Below the pieces are notes generated by a model. The model saw nothing but the letters and a program-made list of their open reading frames with translations. It was not told the origin of the DNA and searched no databases. Both the position numbers and the translations under genes were made by a program. This document shows, in pieces, positions 59,116 to 64,000 of a DNA stretch of 64,000 nt (its first letter is position 1; each line of letters starts with the position of its first letter). The DNA comes from Candidatus Aphodousia gallistercoris. Lineage in GTDB: Bacteria; Pseudomonadota; Gammaproteobacteria; Burkholderiales; Burkholderiaceae_F. Location of the stretch: positions 27,340 through 91,339 of the forward strand of contig DVNT01000008.1 of NCBI GenBank assembly GCA_018714185.1, read 5' to 3'.

Positions 59116-60390
59116 TTAAACCAAAACAATGGCACCGACAATCGTCGCCAAAAGCATGCCGGCAAAGGCGCGCTTCGAGACTTCGATCGGGGAGACCTTC
59201 GCAATACCGGCTACGATAATCACGCAGCCTGCCAAGGGACTAGCCGTACGACCGAACTGGCCGGCCAAAGCTGCCAACAAGCCCAAGCCGTTGCTCGTCA
59301 TGCCGAAGCTTTCGGCTGCCGGGGTCACCGCTTGGTTAAAGGCCCAAATTGCCGCTTCGCCGGAGCCCGTACCGATAGCCATCAAGAAGGGGCCGATGGA
59401 AGCACCCCAACGGGCCACTTCGTTACTGTGCTTGAGGTATTCGATAAAGGAGGAGACGGCGCCGGTGGCTTGCAAGCCGGCCACGAAAACGCCGGCAGCC
59501 AAGATAAGGCCGATCACGGAAGCGTAGCCGTTACCCAACCCCTTGAAGAAGGCCTTGGAGAATTCGCCCGGGTTCTTAAGCGTAATCAAGCAAATGAAGA
59601 CCACGCCGATAATCATGGAAGTCACCACGTCAACCCCGGACTTCGGGAACCAAATCGAGCATACAATCAAAATGCCCATCGGAACGAGCGGCGCAATCGC
59701 CTTTAAGGGGTTGATCTTGAAGTTTTCCCCTTCGGCAATCGCCAAAGCTTCAATTTCTTCTTGGGTCATTTGGTGGTCGTGATACTTAAAGATGGAAACG
59801 GCAGCCAAGCCCAAGCAGGAAATCAGGAACAAACCGACAACGTAAGGTGCCGCCCAACCGATAAAGCTCATCAAGGGCATCTTGGCCATTTGGGCAATGT
59901 AAATATCATGAGCGCAACCCGGGTTTAACATCAAGCCGCACATCGTGCCGCCTGCGACAGCCGCCGCGGCGCCGGCCGGACGGATGCCGGCACGAATCAA
60001 CAACGGAATAAAGGTCGCACCCACCGTGGCAGCCGTACCGGCAGCCGACATAATGGCGATGTTGATAAGGAAAGTAATAATCGTGCAAATGGGAATCAGC
60101 AAAGCACCCAACTTGCGAAGGGGAGCCGCTAAAGCGCTCACCAAGTGAAGGTCGCACTTTGAAGCAGTGACCACGGCGGCAAAACCCATGGCACCGCAAA
60201 TAGCCGGTACCAGCGTGGGATTGGTCATGCCCTTAATAAAGGCTTTGAAAGCGGCAACCGGTTGGCCAGCGATGCAGCACATCACCAAACCGGCCACAAA
60301 GAGAACCATACGGGTCTCCAGGCGTTTAACCAAGGCAAATACCGTCACCACGATAACCGCCAAGGCACACCAAATCTGAATCGTCATCAT
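59116..60390 (-). CDS. DcuC-family C4-dicarboxylate transporter
   Basis: MMTIQIWCALAVIVVTVFALVKRLETRMVLFVAGLVMCCIAGQPVAAFKAFIKGMTNPTLVPAICGAMGFAAVVTASKCDLHL; start likely 60387/60390. Confidence 0.88.
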   Translation of the reverse strand: MMTIQIWCALAVIVVTVFALVKRLETRMVLFVAGLVMCCIAGQPVAAFKAFIKGMTNPTLVPAICGAMGFAAVVTASKCDLHLVSALAAPLRKLGALLIPICTIITFLINIAIMSAAGTAATVGATFIPLLIRAGIRPAGAAAAVAGGTMCGLMLNPGCAHDIYIAQMAKMPLMSFIGWAAPYVVGLFLISCLGLAAVSIFKYHDHQMTQEEIEALAIAEGENFKINPLKAIAPLVPMGILIVCSIWFPKSGVDVVTSMIIGVVFICLITLKNPGEFSKAFFKGLGNGYASVIGLILAAGVFVAGLQATGAVSSFIEYLKHSNEVARWGASIGPFLMAIGTGSGEAAIWAFNQAVTPAAESFGMTSNGLGLLAALAGQFGRTASPLAGCVIIVAGIAKVSPIEVSKRAFAGMLLATIVGAIVLV

Positions 60391-60550
60391 TGATCTCCAA
60401 GAGAGTGGGAAGAGCTTGAAGCGACTTTGCAGTCGCATGTTGATCATTATTTGAAAATTACGTTTTGATGAAAAGGCAAAATTCACAACTCAAAATTGAC
60501 GCTTAGTCAACTAATATTCATTTTGTCATCCGTTTTTCACATAAAAAAAA

Positions 60551-60579
60551 CCGATGACTTGATTTTTGGGAGTCATCGG
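60551..60579. terminator. Bidirectional-type hairpin between DcuC and LysR genes
   Basis: CCGATGACT...AGTCATCGG with flanking A tract. Confidence 0.7.
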
Positions 60580-60673
60580 CTGATTCTAAGTTGACAAATT
60601 TTCAATATAAGTTGATCAATCAGTTACCTTACTAGGGGAATTACTGAGTTCTTTTTTCTGGCAAAAATTAAGC

Positions 60674-61639
60674 TTATTTGCTTAAACCCAAAAGCTGTTG
60701 ATACTCTTTACGTAAGGCTTGGAGCTTTTGCCGCTCTTTTTGCACCATCCACTCGACAAAAACGCGAACACGCTGATATTCCATTGAAGCTTCCTGCACA
60801 TAGAGAAAGCACTGGTGCGTAGGATACTGCCAGCCATCCAAAATAGGAACCAAATCGCCCGACTTCAATTCTTTGCAGGAGTGGAAAAAAGGCATGTCAA
60901 TCGCGGCCCCGGCCCCGAGCAAAAGCGCGTTCTTAGCCGCCCCGAACGAATGAAAGGTCAGCGTTCTTTGCCAGTGAATGTCGGCGGACTCTTTGCCTTT
61001 ATAGACCGTTTTAGCCGGAGCGCGATGCGCCGAGCCGAAAATTACGCCGATGTGGTTGGCGCAATCCTCCGGGTGCACCGGCGCGCCGTGCCGGTGAATG
61101 TACTGCGGAGAGGCACAGGCCACAAAGGGCATATCTCCGTTATGAAAGGCAAGCACGCCGGGAATCTCTCCTCCATAGCTATAGCCGATCATGACATCAA
61201 CGGGCTTGCCGTCGGGACTCGTAAAGCCCTTCGGAGGCGGCTCGACAATCTCGGTCATATCAAAATCCACGTCTGCGTATATTGCTTGGAATTTCATGAG
61301 CAAAGGCGTGAATTCCTGCTCGGCAACGCCGCTATAGGTAGCGATACGAATCGTGCCTTTCATGCTTTGACGGTCGTCTTGCAAGTGAGATAAGAGCCGG
61401 TTTTGCACCTGCAGCATCTCTCGGGCTTCCCCGAGCACGGCCCGACCCACAGCGGAGAGCGTCACCGGGCGCGTTGCACGGTTAAAAAGCTCCACGCCCA
61501 AGTCGCGTTCGAGTGCCTTCAAGATGCGGCTTGCCGTGCTCGGGTCCATCTGCAAGCGGTCGCAGGCGGCATTGACGCTGCCCGAATCCACCGTTGTCAC
61601 AAATAAGCGCCAAGCCGTCAGATCCTGTTCTCGTCCCAT
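60674..61639 (-). CDS. LysR-family transcriptional regulator
   Basis: wHTH FVTTVDSGSVNAACDRLQMDPSTASRILKALERDLGVELFNRATRPVTLS. Confidence 0.93.
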   Translation of the reverse strand: MGREQDLTAWRLFVTTVDSGSVNAACDRLQMDPSTASRILKALERDLGVELFNRATRPVTLSAVGRAVLGEAREMLQVQNRLLSHLQDDRQSMKGTIRIATYSGVAEQEFTPLLMKFQAIYADVDFDMTEIVEPPPKGFTSPDGKPVDVMIGYSYGGEIPGVLAFHNGDMPFVACASPQYIHRHGAPVHPEDCANHIGVIFGSAHRAPAKTVYKGKESADIHWQRTLTFHSFGAAKNALLLGAGAAIDMPFFHSCKELKSGDLVPILDGWQYPTHQCFLYVQEASMEYQRVRVFVEWMVQKERQKLQALRKEYQQLLGLSK

Positions 61640-61711
61640 TTCGCTTTTCCTTTATCCGTGCAAAAACTTTCCAATTATGACGGATTTTCAAATAATCGGC
61701 TAAAAACAAAA

Positions 61712-61744
61712 AAAACCGATAAGGCACAACGACTTACCGGTTTT
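61712..61744 (-). terminator. Terminator after NrdD-like micro-ORF
   Basis: AAAACCGATAAG...CTTACCGGTTTT. Confidence 0.7.
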
Positions 61745-61763
61745 CTCAGAAAGCAGGCAGGAA

Positions 61764-61940
61764 TTATTTCGACGCAGGCTTATCCAAATGGCATTTGCTT
61801 TCGACAAAGCACTTGCGCTCGTTAAACTCCCCTTTCTTTCCGATGTTAAACGACTCCACCGGACGGAAGTAGCCCATCACGCGGGTCCACACTTCGCACG
61901 GTTGGCGTTCGCTATCTTTCAATTGGATTTGTTCAGCCAT
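61764..61940 (-). CDS. 58-aa stand-alone NrdD C-terminus-like protein (not in ORF track)
   Basis: MAEQIQLKDSERQPCEVWTRVMGYFRPVESFNIGKKGEFNERKCFVESKCHLDKPASK; 'PCEVWTRVMGYxRPV..FNxGKKxEFxER' resembles the anaerobic RNR C-terminal segment. Confidence 0.75.
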   Translation of the reverse strand: MAEQIQLKDSERQPCEVWTRVMGYFRPVESFNIGKKGEFNERKCFVESKCHLDKPASK

Positions 61941-62163
61941 GATATTCTCCAGATATTGTTCTATTTTTTGAATATAACACTACCCATAGTGTTTTTGTGA
62001 TTTGTGCTGATTTTTTTACATTTTGCCATTTATTTGAGCAACTTGATTATTAGAGCCGTCCGGATAAGTCATATAACGGTCCGCCAAGTCGATGCGAATG
62101 AACCTGATACAATGAAAGCATCGTTTTCTAAGTTGTTTTCTCTATTTTTCCGAGGTTTTTCGC

Positions 62164-62754
62164 ATGAAATATTTTGATTTCGAGCTTTTGGGCATCAAAC
62201 GCAAGCTTCCCTTTGTGAAAGTCAACGACAAAATGGCACTGGCGAGCTTTGTCGTCCTTTCCGATACGGAATTGGTTCAAGCGGCCGCCCCTGAGCTCGT
62301 CAAGCGCCTGCCTGAAGTCGATCTTTTAATGACGGCTGAAGCCAAAGGCATCATTCTGACCTATGAAATGAGCCGTTTAATGGGGATGAAGGACTTCATC
62401 GTGGCCCGCAAGAGCTACAAACCCTACATGCAAAATGCGCTCTCTCATACGGTGCATTCGGTCACCACGCAAAAAGAACAAACGCTTTGGCTTGACGGCA
62501 GCGATGCCGAACGTCTGCGCGGCAAGCGTGTGGCCTTGATCGATGACGTGTTTGCCACGGGCGAATCCTTGGGCGCCATTGAGGCGCTCGCTAAAGCCGC
62601 CGGCGCCAACATTGTGGCACGCGCGGCCATTCTCGCCGAACTGGAATCCGTCGGACGCCCGGACTTGATCTACTTGAAAGAACACTATGTCTTCCGTGCC
62701 AACCCGGACGGCACCTTCACGCCGATCAAGAGCCTAAAAGAACTTGAGGAATAA
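62164..62754 (+). CDS. Purine phosphoribosyltransferase-family protein (Apt-like)
   Basis: RVALIDDVFATGESLGAIEALAKAAGANIV PRPP-binding motif. Confidence 0.88.
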   Translation: MKYFDFELLGIKRKLPFVKVNDKMALASFVVLSDTELVQAAAPELVKRLPEVDLLMTAEAKGIILTYEMSRLMGMKDFIVARKSYKPYMQNALSHTVHSVTTQKEQTLWLDGSDAERLRGKRVALIDDVFATGESLGAIEALAKAAGANIVARAAILAELESVGRPDLIYLKEHYVFRANPDGTFTPIKSLKELEE

Positions 62755-62857
62755 TGGGCATGCAGCCGAGGAGGTGCCTTCTCGGTGTACGCGCGTCCTA
62801 CGTTTTTCGAGCCGGTCGCCCGAGCGGCAATCGGCTCTTTCCATATAGGAGCCTCTT

Positions 62858-63328
62858 ATGTTGCGAATACTTGGCTTAGTTGCGGCCCTATGTTGCACCG
62901 CGTCCTTTGCACAGGAAGTTCCGGAAGGTTACGTTGAAAAAAATTACGACGGTGTGCGGTATTTTTGTGCTGGAGTCGGCGGCATTGAAAGCTGCGTGTG
63001 GGCCGAAGATACCGATTGGCTCTTGATGGATCACGAAAATCGGGAGCACCTGTTGCTCAAGGTTGAAACCGATGGCGACGGACAATTTTGGTCGCTCGTT
63101 TCGATGTTCGGCAAAGATCGCATGTCAGGCTTATACCGAATCGAAGCTCAATGCGGAAAAACGCCTTTGCAATACCGCTATTTGCAAACCACCGTTTTCA
63201 CGGAGCCCATGATGCAGGGCGATTCAGAAACGTCTCTTCCGGCCTCCGATGACTGGATTGAGGCCCCGGAAGGCTCCTACATGGAATCCATGATCAAACT
63301 TGAATGCGGCCATTGGTGGAAAAAATAG
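62858..63328 (+). CDS. Hypothetical secreted protein
   Basis: Signal peptide MLRILGLVAALCCTASFAQE; 156 aa; no recognised family. Confidence 0.6.
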   Translation: MLRILGLVAALCCTASFAQEVPEGYVEKNYDGVRYFCAGVGGIESCVWAEDTDWLLMDHENREHLLLKVETDGDGQFWSLVSMFGKDRMSGLYRIEAQCGKTPLQYRYLQTTVFTEPMMQGDSETSLPASDDWIEAPEGSYMESMIKLECGHWWKK

Positions 63329-63375
63329 TCGAGACTCGACCTTGGCCGCCTTTTTTGAATTTTCTTTTTCCACGT

Positions 63376-63408
63376 AAAAAGGGCACCGCAGAAGGTGCCC
63401 CTTTTTTT
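63376..63408. terminator. Convergent terminator
   Basis: AAAAAGGGCACC-gcagaa-GGTGCCCCTTTTTT. Confidence 0.85.
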
Positions 63409-63452
63409 AGTGCGGCAGCCTGCTTTTTAGCAGAGGCTGCATAAAATACCGC

Positions 63453-64000
63453 TTATTTGCCGGCTTCGCGAGCGTCCAAGTGGCGCTGGTGCTTTTCGGC
63501 GTGATCGGGCGTTACCACCTTCTTGACCGAGTGCGCCAACTGTTGTTCCTGGCGCGTGAAGTAGCTAGCCGCAATACCGGCTACCACAATCAGCACCATA
63601 CCGACGACGATCGCAACGGTCACCGGTTCGCCGAAAACGATTTCGCCCAAGATCGTGGAAAAGAGCACAACCGTGTATTGCAAGGCGCCGCTGAGAACCA
63701 AGTTGCCTCGGCTAAAGGCTCGCGTGAGCGTAAATTGAGCGCACGTTGCGCAAATCATGAAGCCGGCGATACTGATGAAGGCGGCTTGCGTCGGCATCGT
63801 AAAGCCTCCCATAAAGAGCGTGCCGATCAGGCCGGCCAGCGTACCGACAAGCATGAAGTAAAAGAGAATGCGCAATTCGGGTTCATGCAAAATGCTCAAG
63901 CGCTTCACGTACGTTACGGCCACGCCCGTGCAAAAGCCCGCGGCCAAGCCCACCGCAGCCGGCACATATTCGTCCGGGGTAATGGTCGGAGAAAGCATCA
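63453..64000 (-). CDS. EamA/DMT-superfamily transporter, C-terminal part (5' end outside window)
   Basis: C-terminal EamA half; frame appears open to right edge, so the annotated M at 63998 is probably internal. Confidence 0.8.
   Translation of the reverse strand, partial: MLSPTITPDEYVPAAVGLAAGFCTGVAVTYVKRLSILHEPELRILFYFMLVGTLAGLIGTLFMGGFTMPTQAAFISIAGFMICATCAQFTLTRAFSRGNLVLSGALQYTVVLFSTILGEIVFGEPVTVAIVVGMVLIVVAGIAASYFTRQEQQLAHSVKKVVTPDHAEKHQRHLDAREAGK

Overview
The window is a roughly 64 kb piece of a Gram-negative chromosome. Gene content (nine fumarase/aspartase/ArgH-superfamily lyases, four C4-dicarboxylate carriers, no sugar catabolism) suggests an asaccharolytic, fumarate-respiring Burkholderiales/Sutterellaceae-like gut bacterium; that assignment is inference. 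Layout: (1) 1-9396, minus strand: a two-partner secretion locus, TpsB followed by a giant TpsA adhesin that runs off the left edge. The adhesin is missing from the ORF track and only spurious plus-strand shadow ORFs are listed there. (2) 9790-37025: an accessory catabolic island with eight lyase-superfamily genes, two DcuA/B-type carriers, two EamA/DMT exporters, four LysR regulators, fchA-ftcD, an agmatinase-like ureohydrolase and two paralogous alpha/beta-hydrolase-fold proteins lacking the catalytic triad. (3) 37452-47726: tRNAs and housekeeping genes (alr, folK, pcnB, hda, purM, an adenosine deaminase-like gene). (4) 47906-53909: a DUF3100 / AbgB-like / DcuC / AbgA-like transport and hydrolysis operon with an unusual leader region. 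(5) 53988-64000: small regulators, RidA, and a DcuC-porin-lyase-LysR locus, then miscellaneous genes. MAIN DISCOVERY CANDIDATE: two adjacent gene pairs (27411-28748 + 28761-30161; 35743-34289 + 34261-32939) look like obligate heteromeric fumarase/aspartase-superfamily enzymes. In each pair one subunit keeps only the C3 'GSSIMPGKxNP' catalytic loop and has lost C1/C2, while the other keeps intact C1 and C2 and has lost C3. By sequence lineage the two pairs are paralogous with conserved gene order (X then Y), but the roles are swapped: X1 carries C3 in pair 1, whereas Y2 carries C3 in pair 2. All alignments were made by eye; no searches or structure predictions were run.
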